DNA from: Ashinkailepas kermadecensis
Lineage: Eukaryota; Arthropoda; Thecostraca; Neolepadidae
Assembly: GCA_034440615.1 (NCBI GenBank)
Contig: JAOTOM010001602.1
Location: 1-64,000, forward strand
Reading direction: 5' to 3'
DNA length: 64,000 nucleotides
Every line of letters starts with the position of its first letter. Position 1 is the stretch's first letter. Positions 18,193-32,266 of the stretch are shown one piece after another. Made by a program: the position numbers and the translations under genes. The notes under the pieces are model-generated. The model was not told where the DNA came from. It searched no databases and saw nothing but the letters and a program-made list of their open reading frames with translations.

Positions 18193-18362
18193 TTGGTTGG
18201 TTATTGGTTTTACGACACGTCGACCGTTGAGTCATGTAGCGTCGCCAATCTCTTACGCCGATTGGGCGCGGGCGAAGAGTAGCGACAGGTGGGACTCGAA
18301 CCCACAACCTTTCGATTGTGAGACGAGCATCTTACCCCAAGACCACTCGTCCCCTAGGTAGG
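18193..18362 (-). mobile_element. Full-length tRNA-derived SINE (family A) with target-site duplication
   Basis: The minus strand begins GGGGACGAGTGGTCTTGGGG (A-box region), then a B-box-like GGTTCGAGTCC, a ~100-bp body containing ATTGGCGACGCTACATGACT, and an AACCAATAACCAACCAACC tail. TCCAAGGGG at 18184-18192 is repeated at 18363-18371. This is the best reference copy for the family in this window. Confidence 0.9.
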
Positions 18363-18903
18363 TCCAAGGGGGCGATTATTCAAACTGAATTTCTTTTCTG
18401 ACATGACCAATCTTCAATCAGTACCATGCAACTATTACATTTTATTTTAGGTATATGCCAAATTATTGGGGTTTTGACTTTTGCGACCCTGGATCAGATC
18501 AAAGGTTACCAAAGTTTGCAAAGGAGTTTTTGTCTTACAGGCATGGCAAATTGAACAAACTATGGAATTATTGCAGTTTAAATTGTGCATATGTTAATTT
18601 TATCTCCAAAAAGCAACACAAGAAGTTGGGATGGTTCAGTTAGGTTGGATATTTAACTTCAAATGTTTGAAAATGAAAATGAAACTTTAAAAATGTCATC
18701 AAAAAGGAAGCTAGGCTAAGCTGTCAAGTTAGGTTAGGACAACCTAATGTGGTTCAGAGGGTTCTGCAAGCCATCTCGACCACATTTATAACCTAATGTG
18801 GCTGAGAGAGGTTGGAATCTGATTGACGTCCTACTGCCGTGGGCCCGACAGAGTTTCTAGTTTGATGTGGGCGTTGTACTTTACCAACAGTATCAGGTTT
18901 CAC

Positions 18904-19971
18904 CAGGCGTGGATCCAGGAATTGCCATGAGGGGAAGCTTGTCTGGAGAGGTACCACTATGAAAGTACCTGGAAGGGCACATTTTCCTTCCAAGGGGCGC
19001 CACTGGCAGAAAAAAATGCTAGGGAGACTGGCACACCCGGACCTCCCAGAAGTGTTTTTTTTTAGTTGTAGAGGGTCGCTTTCGCCCATTCCCCTAGGAC
19101 ACGCCTTTTTACCCTAGCCGCTCTGGCGACCATGGCTGGAGATCCCTGGTGTGTCCGTGTCCACCAGGTATTGATACTGGAGCACATGGCACATCACTGG
19201 GACGGCGATTTTTTGGGCCGGGCCTGATCTTATTTTTGTCGGGGAGTCAGGACGTTTTTTCTCGTCGATATGCACGATTCTTGGAATTCCATGTCAGTTT
19301 TCCAGGTCGGGGTTCGGGGTCCCGCTGAATTTTTTGAAGCCTCGGATTTATTTTTATCTCGTCCGGTCACAAGTTTTTGGTCCCATTGTTTATTTGTATC
19401 CCCAGTACAAATTTTAAGCATTCTGACGGAAATGTGTGCGGTCCCACCACAATTGTTTGAGTTCCCGCGCGATTTTCAAGCCCAATTCTCTTGGGCCCCA
19501 ATGCGTGTTGTCTGGAGGCACAAGTTCTTGTAACCTCTTTTTTTTAGCGCGAGTTGTTTGCTGGTTCCCGTGGTTATTTTTTGGGCCCCCGTGCGTTTCT
19601 TTCGTGGCATAGGCAAGTTTTTAGAGAGCCATACACAGTTTGTGGTGCATTTGGAGTTATTTTTGTGGTTCCAGAGTGAACTTCCGGGTCCTGATTGACA
19701 TGCCATAGACCGCATGGCGAAGTGGAAATGCACACATTTTTATGAGCCAATTTGATCCCGATTGTTCTTGATTTTGGTGTTTATTTTGGGGCCATCCTAG
19801 TTCCCTAGGAAAACTTCTTAAAATATGCCTTTGCATGTGTCATTAAATCGATATTTTTATGTCATTTTACAGTCCCATTTTGGGGGTGGTGAGATAGTTT
19901 GGTCCCCTTCACGCCACTTGGAGAGTGGGGAGAGGGCATGGCCTCCGTGTCCCTACCCTTTAGATCCGCTG
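18904..19971. mobile_element. Putative hAT-like non-autonomous element containing a degenerate ~30-bp array
   Basis: The left end CAGGCGTGGATCCAGG and the right end (reverse complement CAGCGGATCTAAAGGG) resemble the terminal inverted repeats of the element at 48748-49041. From about 19200 to 19750 the interior is a periodic, T-rich then G/C-rich array (TTTTTTGGGCC, GGTCCC, TCGGGG). No clear target duplication was found (GGTTTCAC against GCGCGTAG), so the boundaries are tentative. Confidence 0.5.
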
Positions 19972-20529
19972 GCGCGTAGACCACGTGAGGTTTTCTGAGA
20001 ATGCATCTGAACTATTCACGGCAATCTATACATAACTAGTAAGACGGCCGTTAATACCATTTGGACTATTATGCCACAAAGAAAACGACACTGAACCACC
20101 AGGTTCTGAATGGATACTCTGATTGGTCTGGTCAGAATACCATTAGGACCATTTGAACCATTACACTGTCAGGTAAATTCCATCGGCAAGCATTCAAAAC
20201 CATAAGACCATTACCACCACTAGGAAAATCATAATAGTTCCTAATGGTTTCCGATTAATTTTTTCCAGGGATGGGGGGCGGGTCTACTCCCTTTGTGAGA
20301 GGTCTCCAGTCCTGTTGGCGACGATACTATACCGTTTGATCGACTCGCTACGCTATGCTACCACTTGCCGGTTGTCTGACCCATTTTTAAGATGGGAATT
20401 CTCGTGTCGGGATTACCGCCTTCGTTTCAAACCACGACATTTACTGAACGGAGCACCATAAACCAATACAGAAAGAACGGTGAGGTTCTTTGATCAATTC
20501 TGTATTGTGAAATGCCTATGCAAACCATC
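19972..20529. other. Intergenic sequence without recognised feature
   Basis: No coding motif or repeat recognised. Confidence 0.45.
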
Positions 20530-20541
20530 TGCAATCATTGA

Positions 20542-20633
20542 TTGGTTGGTTGGTTGGTTATTGGTTTTACACACGTCGACCGCTGAGTATGCGTCGCCAA
20601 TCTCTCACGCCGACTGGTCGGGGCGAGCGACGT
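20542..20633 (-). mobile_element. 5'-truncated SINE (family A) with target-site duplication
   Basis: Body and (CCAA)n tail match 18193-18362, but the tRNA-like head is missing. The flanks repeat TGCAATCATTGA (20530-20541 and again at about 20635-20646), the signature of target-primed insertion after incomplete reverse transcription. Confidence 0.82.
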
Positions 20634-20640
20634 ATTGCAA

Positions 20641-21914
20641 TCATTGAATTAATTGGAAAAAGGCATGCACCAAATGCGTGTCCCTGACTCCAACAGGTGC
20701 GCTGCCTGAAACCGATATCTTGCATTCATACAAGATTTGCTGAAAGCGTACCAGAGCTGGCACGATCGTATCACAGTGGCATCCCTGGGAGAAGAGGAAC
20801 AAATGGAACATGTCAGTTTTTAGAACCCGAAAAACGTAAATCTCGAAATCAAGGTTAAGTGAAATGAAAATTATTCTGAATATACAATATAAGCTTATAT
20901 GCCCAATAATTACCCACTTTGTAACTATAATCAACATAAAATGTCCATAAAAGCAAACATATTTGACACTATGATAGCTACTAACTTTTATACCATCTAT
21001 AAAGTTATTATACCAGCTATACTACACACAAGCAAATTTCCTCTGTAAAACCAGCTAGAAAGTGCAAACTATAACTCATCCTTGAAAAATAATTATTTCC
21101 AGCTACTGAACATCTCTGGAATAGTCCAAGTGGAGGCACACCCTGTCTCCCCCACATTGTAAAAAGCAATTATGCAATTGACCTCGGAAATAAACCATTC
21201 AACAACATTTCACAACACCCTGCCACAATTTTCCAGGATTCCAGCCACTAACCCAACTTCATCTCCTGCTACATTGGGACAGATTGTACAATGGTGGTGG
21301 TTGGTTGGTGGTTTTGCACTGCCCATGGCAATGAATGGTCCCATTGTCTAATTTAAATTCAGAATGAGTCTAGTTCTACAATATATGTTCTTGAAATGCC
21401 ATGACAGATCTAAAGTGAAAATTTACAATTTTGATTGATATGCCATGTCAGCCTTCAAGCACAAATTTAACATTCATCCCCAGTTTTCAATCTTTTACCA
21501 AATAGGTATGTATCTAGGTAAGTACCTACTTAGGTACCCACCTACAACACTGGTTGTTGAGAAGGGCTGCACCTCACATAGGTACCTATCTATAGTGTGT
21601 TTCATTTCCAACATTCATCAATTGGGGGTCAAAACCTGACATGCATGTGACACTGAATTGAAAATACGTATGAACCAAAAACAATAGAACTAAGAGTTTG
21701 TAGGTAACTACCTATTCCATGTAAGCTGAAACATGAATTTTCCAGTGTAAGTTAGCAATACCTTTTTTATGTCGTAGATGTGTGCTCTCAGGTGTTAAAA
21801 AAAATGAATTCTGGTTAGTTAGGTAGTAAGTTATTGTGGTTTAGGGGCACATCATTATGAATTCTTGGAATTTATCATTAGAATGCAATGTTTATGAATG
21901 TGCAAGGTGATTTG
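20641..21914. other. Intergenic sequence; unrecognised open frame at its left end
   Basis: A minus-strand frame (20937-20641) reads SQGCHCDTIVPALVRFQQIL in its second half. I do not recognise it, and no splice context or homology supports a gene. A GGTGGTTGGTTGGTGGTTTT tract at 21294 may be another SINE tail. Confidence 0.35.
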
Positions 21915-21951
21915 CAGGGTGGGAATTAAGGCACTTCTTAAGAGATTTTAT

Positions 21952-22888
21952 ATGTACTATACCAGCAATGTGTTGATGGAAACAAGTTTTTATCTACTGT
22001 GATACCTAGGTCAGTATGCATCTCAACAAAGCTTACCTGAAATCCATCTAGGTAATAATGTGCATAAGGGCCAAGAGTTTTCCAGTCATATGAGCCACAG
22101 TGTGCTTTGAGAACTGCACATTTCTTGGAGTTCATTGCTAGTCCCCATGACTTGGCAGTACTAACCAGTGTATCAATGTCTTTTTGACCCTGTGAAATGC
22201 CTGCCAGCAGGTCTGACAGATTTTTACTTCAGTTTTATGTATATCTTTAGGTCATCTGCAAAAACCTTGAACTGGGAGTGTTTTCCATGAGGTACATAAT
22301 TCACATAAATCAAGAATAACACAGGACATAGTACAGAGCCCTGAGGTACTCCACTTAGAACATTCTTTGGTTTCCTGGAAGAGCCATAGACAAGCACTTT
22401 CATTTCCCTCCCACAGATAACATTTTGGATCCAGGTGAGGATTATCTCTGAAATTCCCAAAGCTCTCAGTTTTGTTAGTAGCAGCACATGATTAAGAACA
22501 TCAAATGCCTTTGAAAAATCAAAGAAAATTACATCCACCATATAGCCCTCATCTAGCCAGGTAGAGACAGTCTCATATGGTAGCAATAGTTGATCCTCTA
22601 CGGAACGTCCACGACGGAAGCCAAATTGTCCTTGGTCCAGCAAGTGATGGACCTCCAAATATTCTGTGAGCTTCTCAACAATTACACGTTCCAGAATTTT
22701 ACATGGGACAGAAGTAAGACTCATGGGGCAATAATTTAGTGGATCATGCCTTGAACCCTTCTAAAAAATCGGAATAACTTATGAAGTTTTCCAACTATCA
22801 GGAAAGACGTCCAGTAGAAAAAGATGAGTTAAAAATTATGAAAAATGGTTTTGCAAGCTCCCAAGATACAATTAACTTAGGGTGGACC
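21952..22888 (-). pseudogene. Non-LTR (Jockey/CR1-like) reverse transcriptase relic between 37-bp direct repeats
   Basis: Minus-strand fragments read LAKPFFIIFNSSFSTG (finger motif), then a 166-codon open frame (22724-22224) with ILERVIVEKL, FSKAFDVLNH, SGVPQGSVL and FADDLKIY, then a thumb segment MHTDLGITVDKNL. The first part is frameshifted, and both the N-terminal endonuclease and the 3' end are missing. The flanks repeat CAGGGTGGGAATTAAGGCAC and onward for 37 bp (21915-21951 and 22889-22925). Confidence 0.88.
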
Positions 22889-22925
22889 CAGGGTGGGAAT
22901 TAAGGCACTTCTTAAGAGATTTTAT

Positions 22926-24999
22926 CTCTGAAAACATTTTTGCACTATGGGTTCATACTGGATAGGATGGGATGCACATGTACTCTGACACAAATGTGGG
23001 AACAAAGATACCAATAAAAACAAACACAGAACGACACCCAAAAAACGCCGGTTATTCCACTTACGGTCACCACTCAAACTAACCACTTTTTCGTAGCAGT
23101 CAGCAGCAAGACCACATCCTCACACACTCCATCAATCTCAACCACCGATTGCCGAACCTCAATTTCCTCAAATCTCAACCTCAACTGCCAACAACGTGCC
23201 AACTGCAACTTGCAAAATGATGTGCATGCACACCGAGTACACTGTTCTCCGGCTTTGGAGCCACATCTTGGAAAACCTGTGTTTCTGCCACCCTATAGTG
23301 GGAAAGTTTGACAGTTTTTAGAAACATTCTCCAGAGTTCAGGAGGGCACCAATCAGAATTGGCTGCGTTAGCATTTTCTGTTCCAAAATATGTCCGTCGA
23401 CCTATCAATGCAAGGTGGTTTTTATATGACATCATAACCATTAGCAACTTTGAACACATGCTAGCAGTGTCATACTGCAAACACAAAACCTTGGCTGATC
23501 CTTTGCTTTGATCACATCCAACTGTGGCGTGTGCGGTAGCGGAGTTGCGTTCGTATTACGTGGGAAATTGGCTGCATAGGTAGGTATGCGCTCTGAGCTG
23601 AGGGTGAAGTGTGAAGTATTTTTGTTTGTTTTTCATATGGCAAGCCTTGTACTGAGACCAACAGTGAAAGGAAAATGCATTTCTCCTGTGAGTTATAAGA
23701 AACAATGCCATCCACTGTTCACTTTTGTTTGTATGTTTTGGCATTTGATTTGACCAAAAATGAGAATGATATTACTTATGCATATTGTGTAGGTACTGAT
23801 TTAGTTTTTTCGGTCAGTTACTGGTAAACAGATTCCATGCATAAAAATAATGTCCATGAAAATGTACTCCGGAAGAAATTGGTATGCACTCAGACTCCCA
23901 ACCTGAAAAGTAAGTTTCCAACTCTGGTGATTGGACAATTCATTTTCTGTGCAAATGCTTACTTTTTAGGTTGTCAGCAAAACGCCACCAAAAAGGGGCT
24001 TTGAGCTAGGTAATATAGCATAAATGAAATGTTCAAATTTGTAATGTTTTACAATAAAAAACAACAAATTTCCAACTTAAAAAACCTAAACCAGCCTAGC
24101 ATAAGCAAATCTAACCCATTTGTTTGCTTTATGGAGGCAAATGTGCATGCAAACTTGTCTTGTTACCACCTTAAAGTACAATAATACCTCTTAATCTAGA
24201 GTTTAATACCAGCACAACCACATTCAAGCCATCTTGACTACCTACCTGCTCACTTTCCTATTGTTGAATCGGCAAGCAGCTGGCTAGAATTAAGTACCGC
24301 AGTCAGATGGCAATCGGTCAGGACAAGCCGGTAGAAACAGGCAATTGCAGTTCCGCGACCATCAAAACACGTCCTATTCGATTGAACAAGATCCCGGGCC
24401 GCTGTCAGATTGTCAGCTTTTCACATCTCCCTACGATATTTTCGGTACTTCCGATGTTCGCTAGCTGGTTCTAGCAGAGCCTGCAGCACGAATAATAATA
24501 TATTAAATTCAGAGAATATTGCAGCGCGGACCCCTCCCGCTTCATATATGACAATTGTTGTTGACCAGCAGATTTCAGGTTGAGCCGGTTGAGTAATGAG
24601 CACCGCGTGCGCTACTCTCGCCGCTAAATCTGGTCACTAACTTGAATCAGCTAAATGAAATCGCGTTACATAAAATGTCGGGTCGAAACTGTTTCCCAAA
24701 ATTCGCTTTCATGCGCCTTTGACCTTTATTAACAATTGAAACCCACAATTGAAAACACTATTAATTTGGAGTCGATTAGCAGTAATTGCATCCGAATGTG
24801 GAACTAAGTTTAAATTCCATATCGCAAATAATAAAAAAAAACAATATTAGGTCCCCCTCCGCTTCCTCAAAATTTCGGTGTTTTGTTTTTACAAAGATGT
24901 AGTCAACGATGCAAACTTTCGAGCGATACTCTTCCCTGTAAAAATTATCCATTTGTTCGTGAAATCTCAAGGGGCCGAATAAACCCCCTTAAGAGGACA
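22926..24999. other. Intergenic sequence without recognised feature
   Basis: Short open frames only. No motif recognised. Confidence 0.45.
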
Positions 25000-25352
25000 G
25001 TGGCGTAGCCAGTGGGGGGGGGTGAAGGGGTACGCCCTCCTGTAGGGTCGGAGGGGGCCCTTTACGCGACCGCCTTGAGGGGCCGTCGAGAGCCCCTCAA
25101 GACGTCGGTGCAGGGGCACACAAGATCCCCTCTGGGCCGACGTGGAGGGCCCTGGACAGACGAAAGGAGCGCTGAGCCGATGAAGGGAGACCCATTGGAA
25201 ACCAATTCATACAAGTATGGTGCAACAACAATGAAAGGATGGCGGTGCTGTGGTACCAGCCATAGCCGTAGGAACAGGGGGGGGGAGAGGGGGCCATGGC
25301 CCACCCACTTTTCAAGGGGGGGCTACAATGGTAGCTGGCCCTCCCACTTTCG
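25000..25352. mobile_element. hAT-like non-autonomous element remnant
   Basis: Starts CAGTGGCGTAGCCAGTGG, a typical hAT-like terminal sequence, followed by a GC-rich body with CCCCTC and GGGGCC motifs. A second terminus-like GCCGTAGGAACAGGGGG sits at 25264. No target duplication was established. Confidence 0.5.
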
Positions 25353-26560
25353 AGACATTTGAATTCCATAAAATGCAGCATGCACGCATTTGAATATATG
25401 AAGAACTCCATGTAATCCATAACTGAGTAAAAGCTGCACATATCACATCGTAGAACTTCATTTCTTAAGTCATGCACACTTGGACATGACCTTTATACAA
25501 CAACGCAACTAATTCAGGAGTTGATGTAATGCAACAGATGTATGGATATTCACACCATATATTATGTTATGAAAAGACTATAAGTCAGATAATGTGCCTG
25601 CCAATACCAAAATACATTCATACTAGAGTTTTACTATGGTTCTTTGACTGTCAACACATTTGACATCCGTTTCATTTTTATAAAAATAATAAATTGTTTA
25701 TTAGAACAAACTTCCACAGGCCAATGCCCAGTTACGGATGCTCTTACCTGCAACACACGCAGATACAGTCATGCAAAAACACAAATCTACACTCGCACAC
25801 CTACGTCAAAACATAAGACAAAATAAAACAAAACAAAAAACAAACATAATGCGATCATACACGGCGACAAGTAATGCAGGCTACCTATGCCAAACTTCAA
25901 GATATAAGTGTTCCTTCACTCCTCGCAAATGCACGCACCTCGTGGCGAATACATGCCCGGTCTCAAGAAAATCAACATATGGATAGGTAATAGGCAAGAA
26001 GCCGGTTCACAGCTTTCTTTCTCTCATCTTCTTTTCGTACATCGATCATCACATCTAACAAATCAAGAAAAGGCACCGCACCACTTCTTATTAAATCTGA
26101 CCCTGCTCCTACTCCTAATTGCAATAATTTCTAAACTTTGCCCGTCATACCGAAGACGTGTGTTCAAAATTGCAATACTAAGATACGAACCGGCACATAT
26201 AATACGCTTTCCTACAATAACAGCATTACTCACTAAAGCATTCCTATGCAAACCCAATTGAACCTCTTTTTTCCAAACATAAAGTCACCATGAACTCCAG
26301 CTAATGATGTCAACCATTGATCTACGTCTTTCCAAAATATTTTAACGTGTTCACAATCCCACAGTTTGTGTTTTAATTATTCCCTTTCCCGTTGGCATCT
26401 TCCACATAGGTTGGAATCCAAAACTTGTATGCGGTGCAAAAGTACATTGGTCGCAAGTATATTAGCTATAATTTGATACACATGCAACATTTGATATTGA
26501 ACCGAAAGTATATTCTGGTAGATAGCTGCATATGTAGTAACTCGTGCTCTGACAGCACAA
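25353..26560. other. Intergenic sequence without recognised feature
   Basis: AT-rich. No coding motif recognised on either strand. Confidence 0.45.
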
Positions 26561-26564
26561 GTGG

Positions 26565-26775
26565 GCTGGGGTTGGCTATTGGTTTTACGACACGTCGACC
26601 GTTGAGTCATGTAGCGTCGCCAGTCTCTCACGCCGATTGGTCGCGGGCAAAGAGTATCGACAGGTTAGATTCGAACCCACAACCTTTCGATTGTGAGACG
26701 AGCATCTGTGAGTGAGTGACGTTGTGTTTGACCAGCCTGCCACCTGTGGGTGATATCTTACCCCTAGACCAAGTA
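26565..26775 (-). mobile_element. SINE (family A) with ~50-bp interruption in its tRNA-like head
   Basis: Body and B-box match 18193-18362 closely. Between GACGAGCATCT and CTTACCCCTAGACCA the head is split by about 50 unrelated bases (26707-26757). Confidence 0.8.
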
Positions 26776-29700
26776 CATCAGCCGAACATTGCTATGCGCC
26801 TGCGCGGAGACCGCTCAGATCATTGCGCGTGCGGGCGGGCGGCTGCTGCGGAACGGCACTCGGACACGTCGTCCGTTACTGTGTATAATGTGTCATGCAA
26901 ACTGTACTCGCTCGCACTCTCGCACTCTCGCACTGTGGTTCTCGCTGTCGCCGCCCGATATACGTATCGACAAGTTACGGATCTTTGGAGCTCGCCAACG
27001 GGCACGTCATAAGAAACGTAGCCACTCAAGCCGCTGCACATATACATCATTCCAATCAATACTACCTAACTTCCTTTCCCAAAAACCTTCCCAAAATGTT
27101 AGGACTAGCTTGGTATTTACCGTCAAGAAGTTTTAGGTAAAATACCTCAGCACTACGACCCGCTTCAAGTATGCTCGAGACAAACGGATGTACAATCGGT
27201 TGCGCAAAGCTTCACCTTGTTTCTATTACATCTCCACTCCCTTGGCAGACTTTGAATTAAGCCAATATTGCCCAATATGTTCACCCTAATTCCTAATCGA
27301 TGTTCTATCTGAGCAAGTGTATGTCACCAGTATCATTTAAACGATCGTTTAAGTAATGGAAACCTTTCCTTTTCCAACTTAACATTGTGCACTACTTAAA
27401 CTTCGTTTGATCTGAAAGCCAGATTGAACATCTACTTAAATCATGCACGTCGGTAATGCCAATAGTGGAGACCTAGTTAGCATAGGCTATAATACACTCC
27501 CTCAGAAGATATTATCGGTTCTTAAAGCCAGATTTCACAGGGATATAATGGCCCACAGAGAGCAGTGACCCGCGAGTCCACGCTGTAGTATGTGCTGTCA
27601 TCATGTGTCATATCATCATGTATTCGTATAGTCATCTTGTCGGCGCTCTGTAACTCGTTATCCTAACACAAATTTATATAGCGAGGTCAAGTTTCTCACT
27701 ACACCACTTCCATTCGTGAGTGAACCTAGCTTGGTCGTGGCGCCAGGGAAGGATAGAGGAACAGCGTGGTTGGAGAGACTTAGGGGGGGGGTCATAAGAT
27801 AAATGGGCGGACATTGGAGTTGGAAATGCGTCCGTCACCGGCCCTCGTCCAGCTTCGGGGCCCTCTTAAGTGCTAGGGTCCCTCTCGTTTCCCTTCCATG
27901 TCATCGACCAGCATGCCCCCAAGAGTCACCGGACTGGCAAATTGAGGGCCTAGGTAATTATCCTGGGTCAAATTTTGGCAACGAGGGTTTCTGACAGCTA
28001 GATGCGTACGCAGAGTCCCAACAGCTCCCACTGGTCCTTAACTACCCATAGCTACTTCATGCATGTTCCCACGTAGTCCATTCATTTCCATCTTCCATTC
28101 CGAAAATTCGCTCTCTACTAAAAGTGTTGGCCCGATATTTTCCCTTCCAGTGGAACGTGCGCATTCAGCGAATCTTACTTTCTCTGATCGCTTCTTAGGG
28201 CTTACTGGCCCAAAGTTAAACGTGAATTACCCATGTTTAGGTCCACAACTGTGACCGGCTGACGCGACACTGTCGGTTGGGTATGATATACTATTTCCGT
28301 TACTGCCTTCAAGGCTCGATGACACTGGGCTGCGACATTTCGTTAGTTTCTGATGGTCTTATGTCTGGGCTTGGGTAATAATGGCCGACATACCTACACT
28401 TTAAATGAGTCAAATCCTTGCCAGGACTTGCATGCTCGAACTTGCGATCGGCGGGCACCCCCACAGGTGGTCCTGGGTCACAAATCTGTCGGAATGGCCC
28501 CTTTCGTCTTTCTAACCTATCCTGCCCGGGGTAATATGGGGAGACCCACAAATCCCCTGCCTGTCCTATCCTTGGGGGGCTTACGGAACGCCAAACTTCA
28601 TCTTCCCTGCCTGTGCCATAATCGAGAGGCCCAGGCCTACTGGAATAGCTGAGACTGGGAAGGAATACCAACCTGGCAGTTTTTGGCTGTTACCTAAACT
28701 GTGCGCACAGATTCATCCCGAACCAAAATTGGGTGCCGCTGCCTGCGAGCTTACCCATCGACCCCGTCGGGTCTTACCACCCTCGGGATGCCCTTCCGCG
28801 CTCTGTGATCACCAGTCCGGAGGGATTTGCGGCCTATAATTACTCAAGTTATCCAGCTGCCCTGTGAAATGTCCAGTCTTTCCGGCACGCTTTCCCAGGG
28901 GTTCAACCAACAGTGTTTCGTCATTTCCCGTCTTCTATCAACCATCCTCCGTCTCCTCCGAAGAGAAGAGGGCGGAGGCTATTCGTAGCTCACGTTTGGG
29001 CCCATGGAATTTATCGCCCGTGGAAGAGCGGATTGCAAACCGTCTCCTCGCTAAAATGCGTAAGTCGTCTCATGTTTTTCCGTCACAGACGGTAGTCGGG
29101 TTCGTCCTGTCCTGTCTTGCCGGCTAGCTTTTACATTAAGTAACGGACGAACCCGGGATTAATTCCCTGTCAAATCCCTCTTCGCACGTAGTACGTTTGG
29201 CGACGTAATGGTCGGTGCACTGTTCGTTTCTCAACGACACCAACTGAAGGTTTCATTTAGACCTCAGAATGTTTAGCCGACCCTCAGCATTCAAGGGTAA
29301 TACATGTACTGACAGGTACAAAGCCTGAGGGCGAGTTTCCAGCGATTTCACGGTAAACGTTGTTTCCCCATCGTGACTGCTTTGCGATATCTCATGGACA
29401 TTTGAAGTGGTGAGGAGTTCACATAACCATACATGTGGTGCAAAATGTATGCCGCGAATGGACAACTTGTTCATCTGGTAGCAGCATTTAAAGGGAGGTG
29501 CCGCGTCTCGGACCAAGCTAAGTCGACCTGGGTCAGCGACACTACAAGGTCAACTTTCAACTTTGTGTTCCCTTTAGCAACCGGTAATGTGCTGAGGGGC
29601 TCTGTATCACCGTGACGCAATGCAATTGACAAAAGGGCGATACAAGGGAGCGTGGGCGACCTCGTGTCGGGTCACGGGATTTTTTTTTAGTCATAGTTTG

Positions 29701-30084
29701 CTACTTGCTCGCATAAAAGTCTCCGGCATATCTCGGCGTGGCATAAATCGTACACAACGGACCACAGGGTCCTCTATAATTAACTTGAGTCTCAAGTCCA
29801 TTCCTTTCTAGGTGGAATGTTATCCCCGGTTCCATATATAAATCAGCTTCCTGGGTTCAGTTGCTCTGTACTATTACCCCGTACCATTTAAAGCAGGAGG
29901 AAGTCTCGTAGACACGTGGTGCTATGGTTTAGTGCCCCAGTGCCCGGGAATAATTCACGAGTTTACCCAAGCTAGCGGTTATTGCCGCATCACTTCCCAA
30001 GGTCAAGAACCCTCGACTCGGCGCCTTCGACCGGGTGACATGTTTTATTTGGGAACAGGTGTTTGGCGTTTGATTGGAGAGCGA
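26776..30084. other. 3.3-kb stretch with no recognised feature
   Basis: Balanced composition, almost no low-complexity DNA and no recognisable motif in any frame, unlike the repeat-rich flanks. Longer frames such as 28671-28309 minus lack known signatures. Confidence 0.5.
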
Positions 30085-31635
<1,551 letters not shown>

Positions 31636-31654
31636 CTTCACAAAGGTATCGACT

Positions 31655-31790
31655 GCTCTCTAGGGCAGTGTGCTTCCGACCATCTTGGGTGGTCTGCCCA
31701 TGACGACTGCCTTGGGTGGTGTGCCTCCGACAACTCTCTTGGGTGGTGTGCCTCCGACGACGCTCTTGGGTAGTCTGCCTCGACTCCCCC
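31655..31790. repeat. ~32-bp minisatellite, four copies
   Basis: Units contain GTG(T/C)GCCTCCGAC followed by CTCTTGGGTGGT. A short (TGGTGAC)n tract follows at 31883-31918. Confidence 0.8.
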
Positions 31791-31959
31791 GGGGTGGCGC
31801 TTATAAATGGCGCCGCCCCTGGGAGCGGCCGTACTCCGTGCATCTGCTCGGTGGCCAGACTGGTCACTCATGGTGCCGGCTGGTGACGCTGGTGACTGGT
31901 GACTGGTGACTGGTGACTGCTGGCCGCTGATTGGCGGTTGGCGGTTCCGGCTGTCCAGA

Positions 31960-32266
31960 GCGGTGGCTGCTTCTAGGCTACTGGGTCAGGCTGATACCCT
32001 GTGACTAGGCGGAAGTTATTGTTTGTTTTGGCAGCGGCACCAAGTGGCTGCTGTTGACAATAGGGTGGGCGCGTTTCCGGTCGCGGCGGCTGGATGTCTC
32101 GCGGGTCGGGCCGCATGGCGACTGCATGAGACGCCATATTGCAAATGTAAGCCGTCTTACATGAGCACCGGAAACTACAGAACAGGTTCGGAAATAAAGT
32201 TATCCTAAGGGCCTTTCTACTCTGAAAGGTGTCATCGGCTGAAAATAAAAACTCGTTGGGCAACCG
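31960..32266. other. Intergenic sequence without recognised feature
   Basis: No motif recognised. Confidence 0.4.

Noticed and set aside
18290..18360. True tRNA gene on the minus strand
   Set aside because: Same head recurs in several dispersed copies with a common body, (CCAA)n tail and target duplications, so it is a SINE.
20641..20937. Possible gene exon (98-codon minus frame)
   Set aside because: No recognised domain, no clear splice context and no partner exon.
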